NCBI GenBank assembly: GCA_022820625.1 | Contig: JAJEFE010000088.1 | Location: 1 to 64,000, forward strand | Source: Gammaproteobacteria bacterium | Lineage (GTDB): Bacteria > Pseudomonadota > Gammaproteobacteria > Steroidobacterales > Rariloculaceae | Direction of reading: 5' to 3' | DNA length: 64,000 nt | Shown: piece by piece, positions 50,781 to 59,175 of the stretch | Layout of the letters: every line of letters starts with the position of its first letter | Position numbering within the stretch: the stretch's first letter is position 1 | The notes under the pieces: generated by a model | What the model saw: only the letters and a program-made list of their open reading frames with translations | Databases searched by the model: none | Told to the model about the DNA's origin: nothing | Program-made: the position numbers and the translations under genes

Positions 50781-51010
50781 GACCAGTCTCCTGCGTTCCG
50801 CCGCTGGGTGGATTTACGCGGCGCAGGTACAGAGCCACGATAGCATTCGCGGCACGAAACGAAACGCCCATTTCTTGCCGAAATCGCCAGAAACGGGCGG
50901 GTTCGGGATCACCCAATCCCCCTGATTCCGGAAATCGACAGCTTCGATGGTGACGGAAGGCCGCTCGTGGGCTATAGCGGGCGCGATTCGACGAACGGAT
51001 ACCCGGCGGC

Positions 51011-51314
51011 TTACTCCACCTTCGACGGCCCCTGCCGCTTCAGCTTCACGCCGAAGCCGCGCCCCTTGACGATAGCCGCCTCGCCGAACCGTTCCCGTAC
51101 GCTGTCCAGCGCCCGATCCACGGGCCCGTCGGTCGGCCCGTCGCTGAGTAGATCGCCCTGGGGAGATTCGGCGGCCTGGATCAGATCGTGGGCGCCCACG
51201 CCGATCAGCCGGCTCGTCGCGCAGCTCGGGCCGGTCGCGTTTCTCGATGGCGGCGTAGAACGCGTCGCAGTCCAGATGCGCGATCGTCAACTCATGTAAC
51301 GCATCGTGGCGCAC
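51011..51314 (-). pseudogene. dinB: Internally deleted DNA polymerase IV gene (dinB remnant)
   Basis: The start reads [19 protein letters not shown] and then RPELRD, the N-terminus of DinB with its catalytic Asp. Near 51217 the frame changes and the sequence continues as [25 protein letters not shown] and [18 protein letters not shown], the C-terminus of DinB. About 300 central residues are missing. A single large deletion joined the two gene ends out of frame. Confidence 0.85.
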
Positions 51315-51443
51315 CAGGCGTGCCGAATCGCACTCTGGGCATGTTCCGGCGTCACCGGTGGTGCAGCTACCGCAGTCTCAACACAAGGAACTCATGGTTG
51401 GACGATACGGAGAGGAATTCCCCCGGTCGGTAGTGGACGAGAT

Positions 51444-51872
51444 CTAGGTCCCCGAGGGCTCCTCCCATGGATCGTAGGAACCGATGTTCCAGAGGTACCC
51501 TTCCGGATCGCGGCAAGCGAAGAACACGCCACCGTATTCCGGGTTCTGCAATGGCGCCACGATCTCCGCTCCTGCGGTTACCGCGCGTTCGTGAACGGCG
51601 TGGGGATCGTCAACCACCAGGCAGGCACTCTGCGTGTTCTCGCAGTTCGGCCCGGGCGTTTTGACAAGCTGACCGTATTCGTCGTCGCGCGCACTGCCCA
51701 ACATGATCATGCCATCACCGAGAACCAACTGGGCGTGCGCGATGCCACCGTCTTCAAGCGGCACGACCAGGTGTTTCGAAAATCCGAGCACGCTGCACAA
51801 CCATTCGATGGCAGCCGGTGCATCCTCATATCGCATCGCGGGGATGACGGGAGACTTGCCGGGCGTGGGCAT
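51444..51872 (-). CDS. VOC-family (glyoxalase/bleomycin-resistance fold) protein
   Basis: A 142-residue protein with AMRYEDAPAAIEWLCSVLGF, the glyoxalase-fold opening, AQLVLGDGMIMLGSARDDE, and the C-terminal FFACRDPEGYLWNIGSYDPW with a conserved DPEG loop. Such proteins bind a metal and act as lyases, dioxygenases or drug-binding proteins; the substrate is not predictable. The flanking stretch 51315-51443 contains an unrecognised open fragment (HKELMVGRYGEEFPRSVV). Confidence 0.8.
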   Translation of the reverse strand: MPTPGKSPVIPAMRYEDAPAAIEWLCSVLGFSKHLVVPLEDGGIAHAQLVLGDGMIMLGSARDDEYGQLVKTPGPNCENTQSACLVVDDPHAVHERAVTAGAEIVAPLQNPEYGGVFFACRDPEGYLWNIGSYDPWEEPSGT

Positions 51873-52056
51873 GGAAGGTCCTCTGGCGAAGATTGGCGGC
51901 GCCAGTATAGCCCCGCCGATCGCGCGAAACGGAACTTCTCTCCTGATTTGGATTCAAACAATCAGAGCGCTTGCGGCCAGCGCTGTTGCCGACGGCCATA
52001 CTGTCAGGAATCAATCAAACTATACGGCCGCACTCCAACCTGTCCCGGAGAACGCC

Positions 52057-52635
52057 ATGCAGATCCCCGCCAATCGCAATTCGCACATCGCCGGCGCCCC
52101 CATCGCCGCCGTCGCCTTCGCAGCCCTGGCTGCTGCCACCCTGACCGGCTGCGCCAACCGCAGCCTGTCCAGCCAGACCTTTCCGGCCAGCGGTGCGCAA
52201 ACCGTCTGGAATGTCGAGTACGGAGAGGTCGTCGATGTGCGGCCAGCGGACGTCGAGGGTGAAATATCCCTGTTGGGCGTCCTCGTGGGCAGTGCGGTCG
52301 GGCATGCCGTCGGCACGGAGGTCAGCAACTCCAACAATGCCGGGGCTGTCGGAGCCGTCGCCGGCGCCGCGGCCGGCGCCGCGATCGAGCAGGCCGTGAC
52401 GGACAGGAGCGCCCAGCAGATCACGGTCGATCTGGATAGCGGCAGCACCGTGGCCATCGTGCAGGACGACCAGGAACAGTTCCAGAACGGTGAGCGCGTG
52501 CGAGTCCTGACGGCCAATATCGCGACTCCAGGTCCCGGCTCGGTGCGCACCGGCGGCATATTCGGCCGTTCCGGGGTCGTCGGCCGGGCAGGCCCGCCCG
52601 TTCCCGTAACCCGCGCCCGGGTCCAGCACCTGTAG
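52057..52635 (+). CDS. Outer-membrane lipoprotein with glycine zipper (SlyB-like)
   Basis: A 192-residue protein with a lipoprotein signal (AAVAFAALAAATLTGC). A glycine-zipper region (LLGVLVGSAVGHAVGTEVS and VGAVAGAAAGAAIEQAV) should insert in a membrane, as in SlyB/Pal-like 2TM lipoproteins. The stretch VDVRPADVEGEISL is typical of SlyB. The tail (RVRVLTANIATPGPGSV) is a small beta domain. GGAG lies before the ATG at 52057; the track start at 51703 runs antisense through the VOC gene. Confidence 0.8.
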   Translation: MQIPANRNSHIAGAPIAAVAFAALAAATLTGCANRSLSSQTFPASGAQTVWNVEYGEVVDVRPADVEGEISLLGVLVGSAVGHAVGTEVSNSNNAGAVGAVAGAAAGAAIEQAVTDRSAQQITVDLDSGSTVAIVQDDQEQFQNGERVRVLTANIATPGPGSVRTGGIFGRSGVVGRAGPPVPVTRARVQHL

Positions 52636-52666
52636 GCCGAAAACTCGGGACGGAAGCGGCGGGCTG

Positions 52667-53650
52667 CTAGGCCACCGCCAGCACGATCTTCCCGAAATGG
52701 GCGCTGGACTCCATCATTCGGTGCGCCGCCGCCGCTTCCTCCAGGGGCAGGACCTGGTGGATGAGTGGCTCGATTCGGCCATCGGCGAAGAACGGCACGA
52801 CGGTCTCGTTGAATTCCCGGGCGATCATGGCCTTCTCATCGACCGGGCGGGAACGCAGCACCGAGCCGATGACCTGCTGACGCCGGACCATCAACGGTGC
52901 GAGATTGATTTCCGACTTCGCACCGCCCATCAGGCCGATGATCACCAGTCGGCCGCCCAGCGCCAGGGATCGCAGGTTGCGCTTCAGGTAGAGTCCGCCA
53001 AGATGGTCGAGGATGACGTCCGCGCCCTTTTTTTCCGTCGCGGCGGCCACGCCTTCGACGAAATCCCCGGTCCGGTAGTCGATGACGTGATCGGCGCCCA
53101 GGGCACGAACTCGCTCGACCTTCCCGGTGGACGCGGTAACGATGACCCTGGCACTGGGGGTCAACGCCTTGCAGAGCTGGATGGCGGACGTATTCACGCC
53201 GCCGCCGCCGCCATGGACCAGCACAGTTTCGCCGTCCTTGAGGCCCGCCAGCATGAAGATGTTGAGATAGGCGGTGATGTAGGTCTCGCAGACGCAGGCA
53301 GCCTGATGGAAGTCGAGGCGTTCGGGGATTCTCATGACGTGGCTTGCGTAGGCCACGGCGTATTCTGCGTAACCGCCGCCACCCACCAATGACATGACCC
53401 GCTCGCCGACTTCAAAGCCCGAAACTCCGGAGCCCAACGCATCGACGGTTCCGGCCACCTCCAGCCCCAGGATGGGAGAATCGCCCGGCGGCTGATGGTA
53501 ATTGCCCTGCCGCTGCACGCAGTCCGCCCGATTGACGGTTGTCGCCGCCACCCTGATGCGGACTTGCCCCTCACCGGGTTGAGGCGTCGCCGTCTCCCCC
53601 GTATAGAGTGTTCCAGCGCCCCCAAACTCCGTCTGCAATACCGCTTTCAT
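52667..53650 (-). CDS. NADPH:quinone oxidoreductase-like MDR enzyme
   Basis: A 327-residue medium-chain reductase. MKAVLQTEFGGAGTLY at the start, RADCVQRQGNYHQPPGDSPILGLEVAGTV in the catalytic domain and GETVLVHGGGGGVNTSAIQL (about 145) for NADPH binding. It is close to the TP53I3/PIG3-like quinone reductases, which reduce quinones or enones in the cytoplasm. No zinc ligands are evident. The ATG at 53650 (MKAV) is favoured over the track start two codons earlier. Confidence 0.85.
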   Translation of the reverse strand: MKAVLQTEFGGAGTLYTGETATPQPGEGQVRIRVAATTVNRADCVQRQGNYHQPPGDSPILGLEVAGTVDALGSGVSGFEVGERVMSLVGGGGYAEYAVAYASHVMRIPERLDFHQAACVCETYITAYLNIFMLAGLKDGETVLVHGGGGGVNTSAIQLCKALTPSARVIVTASTGKVERVRALGADHVIDYRTGDFVEGVAAATEKKGADVILDHLGGLYLKRNLRSLALGGRLVIIGLMGGAKSEINLAPLMVRRQQVIGSVLRSRPVDEKAMIAREFNETVVPFFADGRIEPLIHQVLPLEEAAAAHRMMESSAHFGKIVLAVA

Positions 53651-53837
53651 CTCCATTCCCTGTCCGGGGAAGGCGCAATCCTATCGAATTGCAGCGTCGG
53701 CCACATTCAATCGATGAATCCGATTTGGCGGAGACTGGCGCGGGAGAATTGCGCCGGAGGGAACTTAAAGGGTATTTTTGCTCCTGACACGCATCGGTCC
53801 TTCACCGGTTTCGAACAATAACGAAGAGGAGCTTGTC

Positions 53838-54323
53838 ATGCGCACGCTTAGTGTACTCGTCGGAGGCATTCTGGTCGGAATGGGCATCCAGATAGCCATG
53901 AGTCAGAGTCAGAACAGCGGTATCGTCGGCGTCAACCATGTAGGCATCGCGTTCGATGACCTTGACGCGGCTGTCGAGTATTACACCGAGACCCTGGGCT
54001 ATCCCGAGGCCTTCCGGATCGAGAACGATGCCGGCGAGGTTGCCCTGGTCTACGTTCAGGTCAGCCAGGGCACGTTCGTGGAACTGCAGCCCACCAACGA
54101 GAACCGCGGACCGGGAATCAACCACTTCGGCGTGGTTGTGGACGACATGGATGCCGTGATCGGCATGTGGAGGGATCGCGGCGCCGAAGTGCAGGACGCG
54201 CGCTCCAGCAGCACCAACGCGATCCTGTCGAATATCTTCGACCCAAACGGCAACCGCATGGAGCTATTGGAACTGCCGCCGGAGTCCGAGCACGCCCAGG
54301 CCATGGCGCGCTGGGGTCAGTAA
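53838..54323 (+). CDS. Exported VOC-family protein
   Basis: A 161-residue protein with a signal-like N-terminus (MRTLSVLVGGILVGMGIQIAMSQSQ) and a single glyoxalase fold: VNHVGIAFDDLDAAVEYYTETLGY, NHFGVVVDDMDAVIGMWRDRG and NIFDPNGNRMELLEL. Metal ligands His, Glu and the C-terminal Glu appear to be present (VNHVG, FVELQ, NHFG, MELLE). An AGAGGAG site precedes the ATG. Export is unusual for this cytoplasmic family. Confidence 0.75.
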   Translation: MRTLSVLVGGILVGMGIQIAMSQSQNSGIVGVNHVGIAFDDLDAAVEYYTETLGYPEAFRIENDAGEVALVYVQVSQGTFVELQPTNENRGPGINHFGVVVDDMDAVIGMWRDRGAEVQDARSSSTNAILSNIFDPNGNRMELLELPPESEHAQAMARWGQ

Positions 54324-54336
54324 GACTCAGCGTATC

Positions 54337-54414
54337 GTGATCGCCCGCTTCGGCGTGTGCGTCGACAAGTTCGGCGTCACCTGGCAGATCAACTTCCAGT
54401 ATCCTGCGGACTGA
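54337..54414 (+). pseudogene. C-terminal stub of a PhnB-like VOC gene
   Basis: Twenty-five codons end FGVCVDKFGVTWQINFQYPA before D and TGA, the standard end of PhnB/demethylubiquinone-methyltransferase-like VOC proteins (DKFGVxWQI). Nothing upstream continues the fold; the region directly follows the exported VOC gene. The stretch 54415-54586 shows no gene. Confidence 0.65.
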
Positions 54415-54586
54415 AGCGCCAGCCGGATCGAACTTTGGCCTGCTTGGCCCATCTAACCGCAGTATTCCGGCCTTCAGAATAATCGGGTATTCGGCTGCGC
54501 GGCACCGCTTTTCAAAATAGGTCCCGGCATGGCCCGCGTGCGACCCTGGCGCACATGTGGGGAACGGCCGGCGCCCAGGACACGGC

Positions 54587-55759
54587 ATGAAGAAGAAACT
54601 TCTCATCATCGGCGCACTCGCCGCGGCCGCCGCGGCGGCACTGCTGTTGAGCCGCCCGTTGTGGGACGGCAGAACCGAGGAAGTCCAGGTCGCGACCCTG
54701 GCGCCGCGCAGCATCCAGGCGTCGGTGCTGGCGTCCGGGCACCTGGTGCACGAAGAGGAAGTGATGCTGACCACCGAGGTCATCGGCAGGGTCACCGGAA
54801 TATACGTCGAGGAAGGCGACCGCGTGACGGCGGGGCAGTTGTTGCTGCAGATCGACGACGAGATCTACCGTGCGGCGGTCGAGCAGAACGAGGCCACCGT
54901 GCGGATGCAGGAAATCGCCATTCAACGCCAGCAGGTGCGGGCGGACAACCTGCGCACGCAGTGGGAACGTCAACGGGCGCTGCACGAGCGCAACCTCATC
55001 GATGACGACAGTTTCGATGCGGTGACCAACGAATTGAGCGTCGCGGAAATCGACCTGCAGTCGAGCCGCGAATCCCTCTCACAAGCTGAAGCGCAGCTTG
55101 AGCAGGCCGCGGACCGCCTGAGCAAGACGCGCGTCGTCTCGCCGATTGGCGGCACCGTCACCTCGCTGGACATCAAGGTTGGCGAAACGGCCATTTCCAG
55201 CACGACGAACATTCCCGGTTCGAGCCTCATGACCATCGCGAATCCCGACAGCATTCATGCCGAAGTCAACGTCGACGAAGCGGACATCGCCAATGTCGCC
55301 GTCGGCCAGAAGGCGCAGATCTTCGCGATCGCGTACCCCGATCGGCCGATGGAAGGCGTCATCGATTCGATCGCCGTATCCGCCAGGGTCGCCGAAGGCG
55401 CACAGGGTTTGAGCTTTGCAGTCAAGATTCGCCTGGAGAAGACCAACCGCGTGGTGCTGCGGCCCGGCATGAGCTGCCGCGTGGAGATCTACACGGATAT
55501 CAGGGAGGGAATACTCGCCGTTCCCATTCAGGCGATTCTCGTGGACGAAATCCGCAGCGAAAACCGCATCACGTACCACGTCTTCGAATACGAGGACCGG
55601 GCGGCGCGCCAGGTCGAGGTGCAGGTGGGCCTGTCGGACGATACCTGGCAGGCCGTGACCGGCGGACTGAACGAGGGCGACGAGGTCATTGTCGGGCCCG
55701 ACCGCGTACTGCGCAGTCTCGCTGACGGGGACCGCGTGACGACCGCGGCCCCGGAATAG
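54587..55759 (+). CDS. Periplasmic adaptor (membrane-fusion) protein, MacA-like
   Basis: A 390-residue protein with an N-terminal membrane anchor (LLIIGALAAAAAAALLLS). A biotinyl-lipoyl half (GRVTGIYVEEGDRVTAGQLLLQIDDE) precedes a long hairpin coiled coil (about 90-165), then SPIGGTVTSLDIKVGETAI, and beta-barrel and membrane-proximal domains. It should bridge an inner-membrane ABC permease to an outer-membrane factor. ATG at 54587 (MKKKLLI) is chosen over the track start. The MacB-like permease follows after nine bases. Confidence 0.85.
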   Translation: MKKKLLIIGALAAAAAAALLLSRPLWDGRTEEVQVATLAPRSIQASVLASGHLVHEEEVMLTTEVIGRVTGIYVEEGDRVTAGQLLLQIDDEIYRAAVEQNEATVRMQEIAIQRQQVRADNLRTQWERQRALHERNLIDDDSFDAVTNELSVAEIDLQSSRESLSQAEAQLEQAADRLSKTRVVSPIGGTVTSLDIKVGETAISSTTNIPGSSLMTIANPDSIHAEVNVDEADIANVAVGQKAQIFAIAYPDRPMEGVIDSIAVSARVAEGAQGLSFAVKIRLEKTNRVVLRPGMSCRVEIYTDIREGILAVPIQAILVDEIRSENRITYHVFEYEDRAARQVEVQVGLSDDTWQAVTGGLNEGDEVIVGPDRVLRSLADGDRVTTAAPE

Positions 55760-55767
55760 GCCGTCGC

Positions 55768-57018
55768 TTGGCAGTCACCAGGTTTCCGGTGTGGTTCGCG
55801 GCCACCGAAGCCGTGCGCGCCGCGCTGGGTTCGATCCGGGCACACGGGTTCCGCAGTTTCCTGACCACGCTCGGCATCGTGATCGGCGTTGCGTCGGTCA
55901 TCGGAATGGTGTCGATCATCCAGGGGCTGAGCTTCGCAATCGGCGAGCAACTTCAGGGTCTCGGCAGCAACGGCATCACGGTCCAGTCGTACACACCGGT
56001 GATGCAGCGCCTGCAGGGCCGCCGCGCCCGGCTCACCCAGGAGGACCTGGACCTCATCAGCTACCGCGTGGACGGCATCGACTCGATCACACCGATCATG
56101 TATTCGCAGGGCGGCCAGAGCCGGATACGCCACGGCTCCCGGACCGCCCTCGCCTGGGTGCTCGGGACGACGTACTCCTTTCAGGATATCGGCGGGTATT
56201 TTTCCCGGCATGGCCGGTTCCTGTCCGACAGCGACAACAGAACCCGCCGGCGCGTCGCCGTAGTCGCCGAACAGACGCGCGCGGACCTGGGGTTACCCGA
56301 AAATCCCGTGGGCGAGTTCATACAGGTCAACGGTGAATGGCTCAGGATCATCGGGCTGCCGGAACCCAAGGGCGAGATTCTTGGGCAGCAGCTCGACAAC
56401 CGCGTGATGATTCCATACAGCACGATGGTCAGCATGCTGGGAAATCAGAGATCTCCGGACATCCAGATTCAATTGACGGTCGCCGATCTCAACGAGATGG
56501 ACACGGTGGTCCGGCTGATCGCCCGACTGCTCAGAAATGCGCACGGCCTGCAGCCGGCCGAGCCCGACGACTTCCGGATTCAGACGGCGGAGCAGGTTCG
56601 GGCGACGTTCGATACGATCATCGGCACCATGACGATCGCCATGGGGGGCATCGTCGGCATCTCCCTGCTCGTCGGCGGCATCGGAATCATGAACATCATG
56701 CTCGTGTCGGTGACCGAGCGGACGCGCGAGATCGGCATCTGCAAGGCGATCGGCGCGACGCGACAACACATCCTGCTGCAGTTTCTGTTCGAGGCGCTCT
56801 TCCTGTGCCTGCTCGGCGGCCTGGCCGGGCTGGTCGCCGGCTACGGAATCGGAGCGGTCGCAGCATCGTTCATCCCGGGTTTCCCGGCGGCGCACACACC
56901 TGTGTGGTCCATCGCGCTGGCGCTCGGTTTCTCCGTGGCCGTCGGCATGATATTCGGCATACTGCCGGCCATAAAAGCAGCGAACCTGGACCCGATCGGC
57001 GCACTGCGCTACGAATAG
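55768..57018 (+). CDS. MacB-like ABC transporter permease (FtsX fold)
   Basis: A 416-residue protein: first membrane segment (FRSFLTTLGIVIGVASVIGMVSII), a periplasmic core domain, then three segments (GGIVGISLLVGGIGIMNIMLVSVTERTREIGICKAIGAT, FLFEALFLCLLGGLAGLVAGYGI, IALALGFSVAVGMIFGILPAIKAA). The TERTREIGI loop is the FtsX coupling motif. The start is TTG at 55768. The ATP-binding subunit usually adjacent (LolD/MacB-type) is absent; the next gene is an unrelated acetyltransferase on the other strand. Confidence 0.85.
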   Translation: MAVTRFPVWFAATEAVRAALGSIRAHGFRSFLTTLGIVIGVASVIGMVSIIQGLSFAIGEQLQGLGSNGITVQSYTPVMQRLQGRRARLTQEDLDLISYRVDGIDSITPIMYSQGGQSRIRHGSRTALAWVLGTTYSFQDIGGYFSRHGRFLSDSDNRTRRRVAVVAEQTRADLGLPENPVGEFIQVNGEWLRIIGLPEPKGEILGQQLDNRVMIPYSTMVSMLGNQRSPDIQIQLTVADLNEMDTVVRLIARLLRNAHGLQPAEPDDFRIQTAEQVRATFDTIIGTMTIAMGGIVGISLLVGGIGIMNIMLVSVTERTREIGICKAIGATRQHILLQFLFEALFLCLLGGLAGLVAGYGIGAVAASFIPGFPAAHTPVWSIALALGFSVAVGMIFGILPAIKAANLDPIGALRYE

Positions 57019-57024
57019 CCGGAC

Positions 57025-57453
57025 TCAGTCCTCACGCACCATCGTCACGTGCTCGATGTCCGCCTCCAGGAAGATCCCGCCCACGGCCCGAAACCCGAGC
57101 CGGCCATAGAACTCCTCCAGGTGCGCCTGGGCGTTCATGCGATAACTTGAGTATCCGCGCTCCCGCGCCAATTTCATCAGGAAGCGGGTGATTTCGGCGC
57201 CTATTCCCCGGCCGCGGTACGGCGCACGAACGGCGATGCGTTCCAGCTTGGCGTAATCGGGCAGGCAGCGCAGCCGGCCCGCGGCAACGGGCTCGCCATC
57301 GATTTCGCCCAGGACATGGGTCGCGGTGTCTTCGAATTCGTCATGTTCAATGTCATAGCGTACGCCCTGCTCGCCGCAAAACACGACCCACCGCACCATG
57401 AATGCCTTCAGCCGGTCTTCGGGCGAGCCGGCTACCTTGAGGGAAACGTCCAT
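57025..57453 (-). CDS. GNAT-family N-acetyltransferase (ElaA-like)
   Basis: A 142-residue protein with VRWVVFCGEQGVRYDIEHDEFED, CLPDYAKLERIAVRAPYRGRGIGAEITRF containing the acetyl-CoA binding (R/Q)xxGxG/A loop RGRGIG, and NAQAHLEEFYGRLGFRAVG. It resembles ElaA and related acetyltransferases. The substrate is unknown. Start choice is uncertain: ATG at 57453, 57489 or 57498; the longest would overlap the Nramp-like gene's leader. It converges with the ABC permease gene. Confidence 0.8.
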   Translation of the reverse strand: MDVSLKVAGSPEDRLKAFMVRWVVFCGEQGVRYDIEHDEFEDTATHVLGEIDGEPVAAGRLRCLPDYAKLERIAVRAPYRGRGIGAEITRFLMKLARERGYSSYRMNAQAHLEEFYGRLGFRAVGGIFLEADIEHVTMVRED

Positions 57454-57554
57454 GGGTCGGAGATTACTTGTGTTGGAAATTACTTGCATGCGATCCACCC
57501 TGCCTCATGTACCATAGCGCCGGCACACGTGCCCGGATCCGGAAACAAGTACCG

Positions 57555-59081
57555 ATGAACGATAAATCCAACCAATCACCGGCAACCGGCGATTCCTTCC
57601 AGTCGCTGCAACTGCCGTCCATGAAGCCCGCGAGCCTCATCCGCAAGTTCGGGCCGGGCATGATCCTGATGATGACCGGTATCGGCACCAGCCACCTGGT
57701 GACCGCACCGGTGGCAGGCGGGCGGTACGGCTATGCGCTGCTGTGGTGCATTCCCATTGCCTACATCTTCAAGTACTACGGTTTCGAGATGGCGTTCCGC
57801 TTCACCCACGCCACCGGGCGCAGCATTCTGGACGCCTATTCCACCGCCTGGAAGAAGATCCCGGTGTGGTACGTGCTGATCACCGCGATCATCCAGGCGG
57901 CCGTCGGCCAGGCCGGGCGCCTGGTGGCCAGCGCCGCGGTGGTCTACTACTTTTTCCGGCAGTACCTGGGCTGGGACATTCCGGGACTCGGCGACGACGC
58001 CGAACTCTCGTTCTACGCGCTGCTGCTGGGGATCGTTTCGGTGGCCATCATCCTGGGTGGAAAATACGGGGCGGTGGAACTGGTGACCAAGATCACCGCT
58101 GGCATCCTTATCGTCTGCAGCGTCGGCGTCTACCTGGTCAACCCCGCGCCGGTGGGCGAGTTCGTGCACTTCTTCCAACTGGACACGCCCGAGGGGTCCT
58201 GGCTGATCATCGCCTCCTTCCTGGGGCTGCTGCCCACCGGGATCGACGTTTCGCTCCTGGCTTCGGAGTGGGGCAAGGCCAAGAACACGGGCATGGGCCG
58301 GATCCGGGACGAACTCGAAGCGCAGGGCATGGCCGCGCGCTTCGACACGTTTACCAGCGCCAAGGAAGACCTGGCCGTGGACACCTCGCGGATGCCCGGG
58401 CACGCCCGGGAGTATTGCCGGCGGTGGTTCAAGATCGGCTTGTGGGATTTCCGGGTCGGGCACGTGATCTCCTTCATCCTGGCATGCGTTTTCATGCTGC
58501 TGGCGGCGGTGTGGCTGTTCCCGAGCGAGATCCAGGGCAATGCCGTGATGGGCGAGATCGCCCGAATATTCACCGACAGCGTCGGTCCCGGGATGATGCT
58601 CGTCTTTCTTGCGGGCGCGATGGCGGCCACCTACTCCACCGCCTTCAACTACTTCGATGGCAGGCCCAGGCTCGTCGGCGCCTGCTGCCGGAACCTCTTC
58701 CCGGCCACGGCGGCACTGCCCGGAACGGCCAGGGATGACCTCGGAACCGAGCATCGCACCCGCTGGTACTCCGAGTACAACATCTACCGCCTCACCATGC
58801 TGTTCTCGCTGGTGACCGCGGTGGCGATCATCGCGGGTGTGCCCCGCCCGGTTTTTCTGGTGCTGGTAGCTTCCGCGCTGGCGTATTTCGTCGCGCCGGT
58901 GGTCTTCTTTCTCAACCTGTACTACTGCCTTACGGTCATCCCGAAGGAGGACAAGGTCTTCTATCCGTCGACATTTGCGAAGTGGTTCGGCTGGCTGAGC
59001 CTGGCGGTCTTCACCGGGATGTCGCTGGTGCTGATCTGGCAGCAACTCGTACCCCGGGTAGCCGGCGCATTCGGTGGATAG
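57555..59081 (+). CDS. Nramp-like membrane transporter
   Basis: A 508-residue protein with about eleven membrane segments. FGPGMILMMTGIGTSHLVTAP (about 35-55) occupies the place of the Nramp first helix, but the metal-binding DPGN is replaced by TGIGTSH. GGKYGAVELVTKITAGILIVCSV and FLGLLPTGIDVSLLASEWGKAK (normally MPHN in Nramp) are likewise changed. It therefore belongs to a divergent branch of the Nramp superfamily whose substrate may not be manganese or iron. The ATG at 57555 is chosen. Confidence 0.7.
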   Translation: MNDKSNQSPATGDSFQSLQLPSMKPASLIRKFGPGMILMMTGIGTSHLVTAPVAGGRYGYALLWCIPIAYIFKYYGFEMAFRFTHATGRSILDAYSTAWKKIPVWYVLITAIIQAAVGQAGRLVASAAVVYYFFRQYLGWDIPGLGDDAELSFYALLLGIVSVAIILGGKYGAVELVTKITAGILIVCSVGVYLVNPAPVGEFVHFFQLDTPEGSWLIIASFLGLLPTGIDVSLLASEWGKAKNTGMGRIRDELEAQGMAARFDTFTSAKEDLAVDTSRMPGHAREYCRRWFKIGLWDFRVGHVISFILACVFMLLAAVWLFPSEIQGNAVMGEIARIFTDSVGPGMMLVFLAGAMAATYSTAFNYFDGRPRLVGACCRNLFPATAALPGTARDDLGTEHRTRWYSEYNIYRLTMLFSLVTAVAIIAGVPRPVFLVLVASALAYFVAPVVFFLNLYYCLTVIPKEDKVFYPSTFAKWFGWLSLAVFTGMSLVLIWQQLVPRVAGAFGG

Positions 59082-59159
59082 GCGCCGGGGACGCCGGCCG
59101 GAGATGGAAAGTGCCAGCCGGTTGTCTTTGGTGAACCACTTGCGGGGAGACCGGACAAT

Positions 59160-59175
59160 CGAGAGCAGGCTCTCG
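59160..59175. promoter_or_regulatory. Perfect hairpin at the start codon of the CNT-like gene
   Basis: CGAGAGC-AG-GCTCTCG is a 7-base perfect inverted repeat whose last base is the G of the GTG start codon. A two-base loop is too tight for an RNA hairpin unless the end pairs open, so it could alternatively be a protein site. Confidence 0.35.

Noticed and set aside
51315-51443. Open plus-strand fragment HKELMVGRYGEEFPRSVVDEI
   Set aside because: It reads like protein but matches no family I know and has no convincing start. It may be another stub.
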